In this document: positions 1 to 7,399 of the stretch, piece after piece
Layout of the letters: the number at the start of each line of letters is the position of its first letter
How positions within the stretch are numbered: position 1 is the stretch's first letter
DNA from: Nocardia crassostreae
GTDB taxonomy: Bacteria > Actinomycetota > Actinomycetes > Mycobacteriales > Mycobacteriaceae
Direction of reading: 5' to 3'
NCBI RefSeq assembly: GCF_001613405.1
Contig: NZ_BDCH01000001.1
Location: 1-64,000, forward strand
Length of the DNA stretch: 64,000 bases
Notes under the pieces: model-generated
What the model saw: the letters and a program-made list of their open reading frames with translations, nothing else
Databases searched by the model: none
What the model was told of the DNA's origin: nothing
Translations under genes and position numbers: made by a program

Positions 1-672
1 GCTGACCACGACGACCCACACCAGCGCCGCCATCAGCTTGAAGAACGCGAAGACCGACACCGCTTCGGCACTTGCGGGCAGCACCTTGGCGATATGCATA
101 CTGACGAAGTCGCTGGCGGCGTGGTGTTCACCGGTGTAGGCCGCCACCAGCGCCTTCACACCGATCATGCTGATGCCCTCGACGAGCACGACGGCCTCGA
201 CGAAGTAGGCCGCCTTGAAGTTGGAGCCGCCGAAGCGGGACATCCGCTCGGGCACCCGGGGGTGGTTGAGCTGCCGGATGATGATCAGCGTCAGCCCGCC
301 CACGATGGTGCCCAGGCCCAGCAGCTCGTCGAGGAGGTGATAGGCGAGGGTGTCACCGACCCACGGCCACGTGAAGGTGGGGTTGAAGATCTGCCCCTGG
401 GCCTGGAAGACCGTGACGAATCCGATCAGGAAGCCGACCATGACGAGCCAGTGCGCCCAGCCGACGGTCCGGAACTTCGCCATGCGCGTGTGCGCGGCGA
501 ATTCCTTGACCATGGTGGCGAATCGGGGCAGGAACGGCCCGAACCGGTCGGGCGCCGGCTGCCCGAGCCGGATGACGCGCACCATCTTGCGAATCGCCAA
601 GACAAACCCGGCCCACGCGGGGACACCGATCAGAATGGAGATGATGCCCAGCGCTAGTTGCAGGGGGCTCAT
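1..672 (-). CDS. Iron-sulfur-binding reductase (Rv0338c-like), N-terminal part
   Basis: The start codon is at 672 and the gene runs off the left edge, leaving 224 residues. Everything visible is membrane domain: a first helix after MSPLQLALGIISILIG, then helices around WAHWLVMVGFLIGFVTVF, GLGTIVGGLTLIII and the end of the fragment. This resembles the nitrate-reductase-gamma-like N-terminus of the actinobacterial heterodisulfide-reductase-related Fe-S proteins typified by mycobacterial Rv0338c. In that family the cysteine-rich Fe-S and CCG domains follow; here they lie outside the window, so the assignment depends on the membrane part alone. It probably passes electrons at the cytoplasmic membrane. 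Confidence 0.62.
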   Translation of the reverse strand, partial: MSPLQLALGIISILIGVPAWAGFVLAIRKMVRVIRLGQPAPDRFGPFLPRFATMVKEFAAHTRMAKFRTVGWAHWLVMVGFLIGFVTVFQAQGQIFNPTFTWPWVGDTLAYHLLDELLGLGTIVGGLTLIIIRQLNHPRVPERMSRFGGSNFKAAYFVEAVVLVEGISMIGVKALVAAYTGEHHAASDFVSMHIAKVLPASAEAVSVFAFFKLMAALVWVVVVS

Positions 673-741
673 GCAATGGCCTTTCAGTTACGAAGGGACG
701 CACTGTCGTTCGTCGCTCGGCGCATCATAACCCGACCCATG

Positions 742-1851
742 TTACTCACCGGTAACGGAGGATGGGCGCGCCGCCGCCCGGGATCGCCGGGCGTAGATCG
801 CCGGGTCGATACCGCGAAGTCTGCAAGTCTCGGCGAGTTCACCGGTCAGCAGCACATCGGTATTCGCCAGCGCGCGTACGGTTTCCGCGCCAAGCACCGT
901 CATGATCTGCCGGATCCGAGCGATCCAGGTGTCGATGGCCGCGATCAGCCCATCGACACCTTCCGTCTCGAGGATCGCCAGGAAGTGCCCGGATACCCCC
1001 ACCGCCCGGGCGCCCAGCGCCAGCCCCCGAACCACATCGAGCGGCGTTCGCACGCCACCGGAGGCGAGCAGCGTAACCCCGTGCGCCAGAGCGGCGTCGG
1101 CCCCGTCGACCAGGCAGGCCGGGGTGGCCAGCCCCCAGTCGGCGAGCAGGCCGAAATCGGCCCGTGGTCGCCGCGCGTTCTCGATCAGCGCGAAATTCGT
1201 CCCGCCACTGCCGGATACGTCGATGATCCGCACCCCGAGCCCGGCCAGCTGCGCGACAGTGTCGGCGCTGATCCCGAACCCGACCTCCTTCACGATCACC
1301 GGCACGTCGAGCGCCTCCACCAGGCGAGCGATATTGCCCGGCCAGGCCGAGAAATCACGATCCCCCTCCGGCATCACGATCTCCTGGATCGCATTGACAT
1401 GCACCTGCAGTGCGTCGGCTCGCACCAGTTCCACCGCCCGTGCCGCCATCTCCGGGGTGGTGTTGGCATTGACATTGGCGATGACGTATCCCCGCGGGTT
1501 CTCCTCGCGCAGGACGGAGTAGGTCGCGACCACCGAACTGTCCGCCAGGTATGCGCTCATCGAGCCCGACGCGATCGCCACTCCCGTCTCCCGCGCCGCG
1601 ATCGCCAGCCCCCGATTCACCGCACCCGTGCGGGCGCTGCCGCCGGTCATCGCGTTGATGTAGAGCGGCACCGGCCAGATCGCGTCGCCCACCTCGGTGG
1701 CGAGCGAGACGGCGTGCTCCGCCCCGCCCCGCACGGCGTGGTGGACGAACGCGACATCGTCGAACGGAGTCGGGGGCTGCCCGGTACTCGGCTCACGATG
1801 CTGCGCGACGGCCAGGCGGACGTGATCGTCCTTGCGACTGGCATAGCTCAT
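742..1851 (-). CDS. fni: Type 2 (FMN-dependent) isopentenyl-diphosphate isomerase
   Basis: Interconverts isopentenyl and dimethylallyl diphosphate using reduced FMN. The 369-residue TIM-barrel protein shows the family landmarks: YASRKDDHVRLA at the N-terminus (substrate phosphate contacts), NAMTGGS, QEIVMPEGDRDF with the conserved Gln-Glu-Pro-Glu region, IVKEVGFGIS, DVSGSGGTNF and ASGGVRTPLDVVRGLALGA (FMN phosphate). The frame is open upstream to 2115, but the ATG at 1851 is chosen because homologues begin just before SYASRKDD and an AGAGGAAAGAG ribosome-binding sequence precedes it. It is monocistronic and divergent from the StrR-like regulator. Actinobacteria that make IPP by the MEP pathway often use this enzyme to supply carotenoid or terpenoid precursors. 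Confidence 0.9.
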   Translation of the reverse strand: MSYASRKDDHVRLAVAQHREPSTGQPPTPFDDVAFVHHAVRGGAEHAVSLATEVGDAIWPVPLYINAMTGGSARTGAVNRGLAIAARETGVAIASGSMSAYLADSSVVATYSVLREENPRGYVIANVNANTTPEMAARAVELVRADALQVHVNAIQEIVMPEGDRDFSAWPGNIARLVEALDVPVIVKEVGFGISADTVAQLAGLGVRIIDVSGSGGTNFALIENARRPRADFGLLADWGLATPACLVDGADAALAHGVTLLASGGVRTPLDVVRGLALGARAVGVSGHFLAILETEGVDGLIAAIDTWIARIRQIMTVLGAETVRALANTDVLLTGELAETCRLRGIDPAIYARRSRAAARPSSVTGE

Positions 1852-2080
1852 TCGATGCTCTCTTTCCTCTCGTACCGGATCAATCCCGCGGTACGCAACG
1901 CGATATCGTGAATTCCATTGGGGGATATCCTCAATTCGCTCCCCCGCTACTGATGGACCGAGCCCCGGCAAATTTGTGTGATTTCGATTCACACGTACGA
2001 AACCGGCAGTGAGCCTTGGCATTACCGACTCCGGCCGCACTCGCCCGAGGCGCGTTGACCTGTGACGATGCGCCGAATCA

Positions 2081-2117
2081 GGGTGTACAACTGCGGCTTT
2101 CGCGCAGTTGCACACCC
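2081..2117. promoter_or_regulatory. StrR-box-like operator
   Basis: Seen directly: 13-base arms GGGTGTACAACTG and CAGTTGCACACCC around an 11-base centre, with the inverted repeat continuing inward (15-bp arms, one mismatch, 7-base loop). The published StrR recognition pattern, as I remember it, is GTTCGACTG-N11-CAGTCGAAC. Here GTACAACTG-N11-CAGTTGCAC matches 7 of 9 bases in each half with the same 11-base spacing. It lies about 180 bases upstream of a gene for a StrR-family-like protein, which suggests autoregulation. Confidence 0.55.
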
Positions 2118-2232
2118 CGGCGTGCCCTCAAAACCAGTGGATCGACACGGTCTGCAGCATGGGGTATCGATGGAGATCCCAACGGCCGAGCCAACGACGT
2201 CGAGCCCCCCTTGCCGGACGTGCATCCCTGCG

Positions 2233-2262
2233 GTACTTTTCAAGCGATGATCTTGAAAGTAC
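2233..2262. promoter_or_regulatory. Inverted repeat just upstream of the regulator start
   Basis: Arms GTACTTTTCAAG (2233-2244) and CTTGAAAGTAC (2252-2262) flank a 7-base loop with one bulged A. It sits 35 bases before the proposed TTG start, so it could be an operator or an RNA hairpin in the leader. It is distinct from the StrR-like box and lacks a U-tract, so it is not a terminator. Confidence 0.4.
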
Positions 2263-2296
2263 AAGGGGCACTACTCATTTGGAGCAGTCCTCGAAA

Positions 2297-3280
2297 TTGA
2301 ACCGCGTAAATACATCTTCGGAAATTGCTTCGCTCGTGACTGTCGGCTCCCCCAGATCCGAGGGCGTAGACCAATCTCATATCGAGCGGCTGGTCGAGGC
2401 CGAATGGCCTTTGCCGCCCATCCTCGTTCATCGGCCGACAATGCGAGTGATCGACGGGTTTCACCGCACATTCGCCGCACACTTGAAGGGATTCACACAT
2501 ATTGATGCATACCTGGTGGACGGCTCGGAGGAATTGGCATTCACAATCGGGGTCCGAGAGAACACAACTCACGGTCTGCCGCTATCCCTGAACGATCGGC
2601 GCACCGCCGCGGAACGCATTATCAAGACGCATCCGCACTGGTCGGATCGTTCGATCGCGACCACCACCGGTCTGTCCGCCAAGACGGTCGCATCGATCCG
2701 CGGCCGCATCGACGGCGATCCGCGGTCGAGCCATCGACTGGGCAGTGACGGCCGCCTCCGCCCGGTCGACACCAACTCGGCCCGGCGCACCGCCGCCGAG
2801 CTGATCCTGGCCCGCCCCGACGCGTCCCTGCGCAGCATCGCCCAGGAGGTGGGCCTGTCCCCGTCCACTGTTCGCGATGTACGCACCAGACTCGAACGGG
2901 GGGAGGACCCGGCTCTCCATTCGGTCGAGAACAAGGCCCCCAACACCGAACCGGCATTGGAGAGCAAACTCCCGGACACCCCCGAGCGACTGACACCCGC
3001 CCCCTACCCCGACAAGCCCCCGGATCTCGTTGTCCTGCTTGCCCTGCTGTCCCGGAACCCGGCGCTGCGCATGAGCGCCAGCGGTCGCGACCTGCTCCGC
3101 TGGATGCATCAGCGCGCGGTGCGAACCAACGATATCGAGAAAATAGCCGAGGCCATTCTTCCTCACACCCTGGACCATATAGTCGAATTTGCTAATCAAT
3201 GCGCGGCAAATTGGTCGAGCATCGCCCAGTATCTGCAGAATCGTTCCCAAAACGGCTCGCCGAATTCCAAATCGGCTTGA
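2297..3280 (+). CDS. StrR/ParB-domain-type pathway regulator
   Basis: A 327-residue putative DNA-binding activator. The N-terminal half has the ParB/Spo0J-like fold seen in StrR-family regulators (LPPILVHRPTMRVIDGFHR, then GVRENTTHGLPLSLNDR). Two helix-turn-helix segments follow: WSDRSIATTTGLSAKTVASI and ASLRSIAQEVGLSPSTVRDV. A proline-rich linker leads to a C-terminal helical region. StrR relatives usually switch on antibiotic clusters from inside them, so the following cysteine hydrolase-hypE-hypF genes, or the NRPS further away, are possible targets. The start is uncertain: the frame is open to 2108, and TTG 2297 was chosen because GGAG lies 12 bases upstream and the conserved region begins soon after. 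A StrR-box-like dyad lies upstream. Confidence 0.66.
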   Translation: MNRVNTSSEIASLVTVGSPRSEGVDQSHIERLVEAEWPLPPILVHRPTMRVIDGFHRTFAAHLKGFTHIDAYLVDGSEELAFTIGVRENTTHGLPLSLNDRRTAAERIIKTHPHWSDRSIATTTGLSAKTVASIRGRIDGDPRSSHRLGSDGRLRPVDTNSARRTAAELILARPDASLRSIAQEVGLSPSTVRDVRTRLERGEDPALHSVENKAPNTEPALESKLPDTPERLTPAPYPDKPPDLVVLLALLSRNPALRMSASGRDLLRWMHQRAVRTNDIEKIAEAILPHTLDHIVEFANQCAANWSSIAQYLQNRSQNGSPNSKSA

Positions 3281-3283
3281 GCC

Positions 3284-3313
3284 CCGTAATACCTGTCCCC
3301 ATTTTGATTACGG
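3284..3313. promoter_or_regulatory. Inverted repeat overlapping the ribosome-binding site
   Basis: CCGTAAT (3284-3290) and ATTACGG (3307-3313) form a perfect 7-bp inverted repeat with a 16-base spacer. The right arm shares two bases with the GGAG ribosome-binding sequence (3312-3315) of the gene starting at 3324. As RNA it could partly mask translation; as DNA it could be an operator. Confidence 0.35.
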
Positions 3314-3323
3314 AGTAGTCGGC

Positions 3324-3908
3324 ATGTCGAAAATCGCAGTTCTGACGAGCGGCTTGCAGTACGATATCGTCGGAAAGAACCCGGAGCGCCAGGCGGCGAT
3401 CGCCGCGGCGACCCCGCATGTGACGGAGTTCTTGTCCGCCATGCGAAAGCGTGGTCATCCCGTGTTTCAACTGCAGCTTCTCAATGAGCCGGACGATCCC
3501 CTCGCCGAGCGGTACGACGGGCGCGTCCCCGCCGTGCGAGGCACCGCGGGCGCCGAGGTGGTCCGCGAATTCCTCGATGACGAGGATATTGTTCAGGAAC
3601 GCAGCAAGGACAGCGGCTTCTACGAAACCGATCTGCACGCCAGACTCCAGGCGCTCGGGGTCGAAACCTTGATTCTCATCGGCCTGCAGACCCAGATCTG
3701 CATTCAGACGACGGCGGCCGACGCATTCTTTCGCGGTTACATCGTCGGGGTGCCGAGCGACTGCGTCTTCTCGGCCCAGGAAGCCGATCGACGGCGCGCA
3801 CTCGAATGGCTCGAAGGCTACTGCGCCACGGTCGCCGATTCCACGGAGATCCTGCGGACCCTGGACGAGAACGGCGGTCTCCCCAGGAAGGAAACCAAGA
3901 CACCGTGA
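3324..3908 (+). CDS. Isochorismatase-fold cysteine hydrolase, active site altered
   Basis: A 194-residue protein of the isochorismatase/nicotinamidase superfamily, recognised by the pattern GFYETDLHARLQALGVETLILIGLQTQICIQTTAADAFFRGY. The nucleophile Cys126 is present in TQICIQ. The catalytic Asp, normally in a LxxxDMQ motif, is replaced: the aligned segment reads VLTSGLQYD, with Gly at that place. The usual Lys before SAF is shifted or missing (SKDSGF). It may therefore bind rather than hydrolyse its ligand, or use different chemistry. ATG 3324 follows CGGAG. The gene overlaps hypE by four bases (GTGA), so the two are translationally coupled; the substrate is unknown. Confidence 0.74.
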   Translation: MSKIAVLTSGLQYDIVGKNPERQAAIAAATPHVTEFLSAMRKRGHPVFQLQLLNEPDDPLAERYDGRVPAVRGTAGAEVVREFLDDEDIVQERSKDSGFYETDLHARLQALGVETLILIGLQTQICIQTTAADAFFRGYIVGVPSDCVFSAQEADRRRALEWLEGYCATVADSTEILRTLDENGGLPRKETKTP

Positions 3909-4921
3909 CTGTCGCGACCCAGCAGATCCAACTCGACCACGGGACCGGCGCGACACTGTCGGGCGAGCTGGTGGAGTTCATCGCGCAAACCCTGGGCGAT
4001 GTGTATGTGGGCGAGATGGAGGACAGCGCCGTCCTCCCCGTCGAGGGCACCCGCATCGCCATGACCACCGATAGCTTCGTGGTCGATCCACCGTTCTTCG
4101 GCAACGGTGACATCGGAAAGATCGCGGTGTGCGGGACCGTCAACGATCTGGCGGTCTCCGGAGCGTCGCCCCGCTATCTCACGCTCGGATTGATCCTCGA
4201 GACGGGACTGCCCTTCGACCGGCTGTTCGGGGTACTCACCTCCATCCGGGAGACCGCGCGTGAGGCGGGTGTGCAGATCGTGTGCGGCGATACCAAGGTG
4301 GTCCGCGCCGGGGAAGCCGATCAGCTGTACCTCAATACGAGTGGCGTCGGATTCTTCTCGCGGGAGCCGTTGCGGATGGATTCCGTGCGCCCCGGGGACG
4401 CGGTCATCCTGTCCGGCCCGCTCGGCAACCACACGGTGCACCTGCTGTCGATCCGGGAAGGGCTCGGCTTCGAAAGCCGGGTCCTCAGCGACTGCGCGCC
4501 ACTCAACACCCTGATCGATCGATTGCTCGCCGCGGCGCCCGCCGGGTCGATTCGCTCTATGCGGGATGTGACGCGCGGCGGGCTCTCGGCCGTATTGCAC
4601 GAGTACGCGGGCAGATTGGACAAAGGCATCGTGATCGAGGCGCCGACCCTGCCCATCCAACACGAGACCGCCATGGCGGCGGACATGCTCGGGATCAACC
4701 CGCTGCACTGCGCCAACGAGGGCTGCCTGGCGATCTTCGTCGATCCCGAGGCGACCGCCGCCGTGCTCGCCGCACTGCGCGAGCACGAGTACGGACGGCA
4801 CGCCGTGGCGATCGGCGCGGTGACCGACCGAGACGGCGCCGCGGTCGTTCTCCGGGACGCCGCGGGTCGCGAATCCATCCTGCAACCTCTGCGCGGCGCA
4901 GAGCTGCCCCGGTTGTGCTGA
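3905..4921 (+). CDS. hypE: HypE, carbamoyl dehydratase (hydrogenase cyanide-ligand maturation)
   Basis: HypE receives a carbamoyl group from HypF on its C-terminal Cys and dehydrates it with ATP to a thiocyanate, the source of CN ligands in NiFe hydrogenases. This 338-residue protein has the AIRS/PurM-like pattern: LDHGTGATLSGELVEFI, EDSAVL, TTDSFVVDP, GNGDIGKIAVCGTVNDLAVSGA, GDTKVV, MRDVTRGGLSAVLHEY, and the terminal PRLC with Cys last. The GTG start at 3905 overlaps the upstream stop as GTGA and fits family length. HypC, HypD, HypA/B and hydrogenase subunits are absent from this window, so these genes serve either a hydrogenase elsewhere or another carbamoylation or cyanation reaction. Confidence 0.93.
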   Translation: MTVATQQIQLDHGTGATLSGELVEFIAQTLGDVYVGEMEDSAVLPVEGTRIAMTTDSFVVDPPFFGNGDIGKIAVCGTVNDLAVSGASPRYLTLGLILETGLPFDRLFGVLTSIRETAREAGVQIVCGDTKVVRAGEADQLYLNTSGVGFFSREPLRMDSVRPGDAVILSGPLGNHTVHLLSIREGLGFESRVLSDCAPLNTLIDRLLAAAPAGSIRSMRDVTRGGLSAVLHEYAGRLDKGIVIEAPTLPIQHETAMAADMLGINPLHCANEGCLAIFVDPEATAAVLAALREHEYGRHAVAIGAVTDRDGAAVVLRDAAGRESILQPLRGAELPRLC

Positions 4922-4930
4922 ATCCTCGCC

Positions 4931-7240
4931 ATGACCGAACAGGCAACCTGGAAGATCAGGGTCACGGGAGTTGTCCAGGGCGTGGGATATCGCCCGTTCG
5001 TCTACAAACTGGCTCGCGAGCGGCAGTTGACCGGATGGGTTCGCAATGATCCCGAGGGCGTGCTCATCGAGGCCAGCGGCCGCGAGTCGACGCTGCGGCT
5101 GTTCAGCGAGGAGCTGACGAGCAAGGCGCCGGAGCTGGCCCGGGTCGAGGGCGTGCGGGCGCTCAGCAGGTCGGCCGGAACCTCGGAGGCCACCGGCTTC
5201 GACATCGTGGAGAGCGAGCACAGCGGGGCGAAAGTCGCTCTGGTACCCGCTGATACGCACGTGTGCGCCGACTGCCTGGCCGAATTGCGCGATCGGGCCG
5301 ACCGCCGGTACCGGTACCCGTTCATCAACTGCACGAACTGCGGTCCGCGCTATTCGATCGTGCGGGCGCTGCCCTACGACCGCTCGCACACCACGATGGC
5401 GTCCTTCGCCATGTGCGAGCGGTGTGACCGCGAGTACCGGGATCCGATGAGCCGACGCTTCCACGCTCAGCCCAATGCCTGTGCGGAGTGCGGACCTCGG
5501 CTGTCGCTGGCCGATCGAGGCGGAACGGTGCTCGAGGGCGAGCAGGCATTGCGGCGGTGCGCACAGGAGTTGGCGGCGGGGCGCATAGCGGCGATCAAGA
5601 GCGTCGGGGGCTTCCACCTCGCCGTGGATGCCTCCAGCGCCGCGTCGGTGGCCCTGCTGCGCGAGCGCAAACGCCGGGATTCGAAGCCCTTCGCCGTCAT
5701 GGTCCGGGATCTGGCCGCCGCGCACCGGATCGTGGAACTGTCCGCGGCGGAGGAAGCCATGCTGTGCTCGCCCGCGCGGCCGATCCTGTTGGCGCGCAAG
5801 CGTTCCGGATCGGTTCCGGAGGGGGTCGCGCCGCGGAATCCGAATCTGGGTCTCATGCTGCCCTCGGCGCCGCATCATCACCTGCTCCTGGACGAATCCG
5901 GCTTGGACGTGGTGGTGATGACGAGCGGAAACGTCTCGGGCTATCCCATCGTCCACCGCAACGAGGATGCCCTCCGGCAGCTCTTCGATATCGCGGATGT
6001 GATCCTCTACCACGATCGCGACATCGAGATCAGGGTGGACGATTCCGTGGTCCGGTTGTCCACGCATCCCGAATTGCCCCGCCCGCTCACGACATTCCTG
6101 CGCCGAGGGCGCGGTTACGCGCCGTATCCCGTGGACGTGGGCCGTCCGCTGGCGCCGCTCGTGGCCTATGGCGCCGAGCTCAAGACGACGGTGGCGCTGT
6201 CCGCCGGTTCGCGGGTCTACCTCAGCCAGCACATCGGCGATCTGAAGAACGACGAAACCTTCGCCTCGCATCGCAAGACCGCGGCCCACCTGGCTGCGCT
6301 CTACGATCTGCACCCCGAGGCAGGGGTGTACGACATGCATCCGCAGTTCCGCACCAGTAGTGCGCGTGCAGGCATCGGCGAATCCGGCGATCCCGTGTTC
6401 GTCCAGCATCATCACGCTCATATGGCCGCGTGCATGGCGGAGAATCAGCTCGCCGGACAGGCCATCGGCGTGGTCTTCGACGGGGCGGGCTACGGCTCGT
6501 ACGGCACCATATGGGGTGGGGAATTCCTGGTCGGCGGCTTCGAAAGGTTCGAGCGGGCAACGCATCTGCGGCGGTTGGCGCTGATCGGCGGCGACCGCGC
6601 GGTGTACGAACCCATTCGCACCGGGCTGTCGATCGCCGTGGACGCGTTCGGCGATATCGACACGGCCGTCAAGGCCTTCCCGGCGCTCGCCCGGCTCGAT
6701 CGGGACCGGCGCCACGTGTATTCGACGATGCGGGCACGAGGCATCAACTCACCCGAGGTGTCGAGCATGGGCCGACTGTTCGATGGCGTGGCCGCCCTGC
6801 TGGGCGTGTGCTCGCACGCCGAGTACGAAGCCCAGGGCCCGATCGAGCTGGAGGGTTTGCTCGACCGCGACCTCGACATGACCGACGTCTACGAATTCGA
6901 CTACGACGAACCAGAAGTCGACTTCCGGCCGGTGATCCGCGCGATCGCGCAGGACCTCGCCGCCGACGTACCGGTCGCCGAGATCAGCCGTCGGTTCCAT
7001 TCCAGCGTGGTCACCATGGTGCGAAGCCGGTGCGCCGCGATATCCCGCACGACGGGAATACGTCAGGTGGTGCTCTCCGGCGGCGTATTCCTCAATGAAT
7101 TCCTCTTGGTCAACTGCCTCGTAATGCTCGAGCAGGACGGATTCGAGGCATACGCCCACCACCAGGTGCCCCCGAACGACGGAGGCATAGCCCTCGGCCA
7201 GGTGATGGTCGCCGCCAGCGGACGATCGGGAACGGATTGA
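4931..7240 (+). CDS. hypF: HypF carbamoyltransferase
   Basis: HypF turns carbamoyl phosphate and ATP into carbamoyl-adenylate and transfers the carbamoyl group to HypE. All four modules of the 769-residue family are visible. They are an acylphosphatase domain (VQGVGYRPFVYKLA, residues about 8-92), two zinc-finger-like blocks (CADCLAEL, CTNCGPRYS, CERCDREY, CAECGP), a YrdC-like domain (AAIKSVGGFHLAVDA through SGNVSGYPI), and a Kae1-like C-terminal domain with VQHHHAHMAACMAE and VVFDGAGYG. ATG 4931 lies nine bases after hypE. It appears full length and intact, which argues that the HypE/HypF pair is still in use. Confidence 0.95.
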   Translation: MTEQATWKIRVTGVVQGVGYRPFVYKLARERQLTGWVRNDPEGVLIEASGRESTLRLFSEELTSKAPELARVEGVRALSRSAGTSEATGFDIVESEHSGAKVALVPADTHVCADCLAELRDRADRRYRYPFINCTNCGPRYSIVRALPYDRSHTTMASFAMCERCDREYRDPMSRRFHAQPNACAECGPRLSLADRGGTVLEGEQALRRCAQELAAGRIAAIKSVGGFHLAVDASSAASVALLRERKRRDSKPFAVMVRDLAAAHRIVELSAAEEAMLCSPARPILLARKRSGSVPEGVAPRNPNLGLMLPSAPHHHLLLDESGLDVVVMTSGNVSGYPIVHRNEDALRQLFDIADVILYHDRDIEIRVDDSVVRLSTHPELPRPLTTFLRRGRGYAPYPVDVGRPLAPLVAYGAELKTTVALSAGSRVYLSQHIGDLKNDETFASHRKTAAHLAALYDLHPEAGVYDMHPQFRTSSARAGIGESGDPVFVQHHHAHMAACMAENQLAGQAIGVVFDGAGYGSYGTIWGGEFLVGGFERFERATHLRRLALIGGDRAVYEPIRTGLSIAVDAFGDIDTAVKAFPALARLDRDRRHVYSTMRARGINSPEVSSMGRLFDGVAALLGVCSHAEYEAQGPIELEGLLDRDLDMTDVYEFDYDEPEVDFRPVIRAIAQDLAADVPVAEISRRFHSSVVTMVRSRCAAISRTTGIRQVVLSGGVFLNEFLLVNCLVMLEQDGFEAYAHHQVPPNDGGIALGQVMVAASGRSGTD

Positions 7241-7399
7241 CCGCGACGTTCGAGGGCGGCACTGGCCGCGGCGCTGCGCCGGAGGTGAACAAGCCGACGC
7301 ACGGTGTCGGTACAGTGTCGATCAGTCGGGGAGGTGCGAACCCGGGCTCACGCCACGGATCGCACGAGGTATCGCCGCGGGATCAGGGGGGATTTGCCG

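Larger units (their letters stand above)
1852..2296. other. Divergent intergenic region with two inverted repeats
   Basis: This 445-base stretch lies between the divergent isomerase and StrR-like regulator. I see no convincing gene in it. It carries two inverted repeats (2081-2117 and 2233-2262, listed separately), is locally AT-richer than its surroundings near 1890-2000 and 2230-2300, and holds GGAG at 2281-2284 before the chosen TTG start. Confidence 0.6.

Noticed and set aside
2297..3280. Chromosome or plasmid partition ParB
   Set aside because: No ParA partner and no parS-like sites; the two-HTH layout and adjacent StrR-like dyad fit a StrR-type regulator better.
3905..7240. NiFe-hydrogenase operon
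   Set aside because: hypE and hypF are clear, but no structural subunits or other hyp genes occur in the window.
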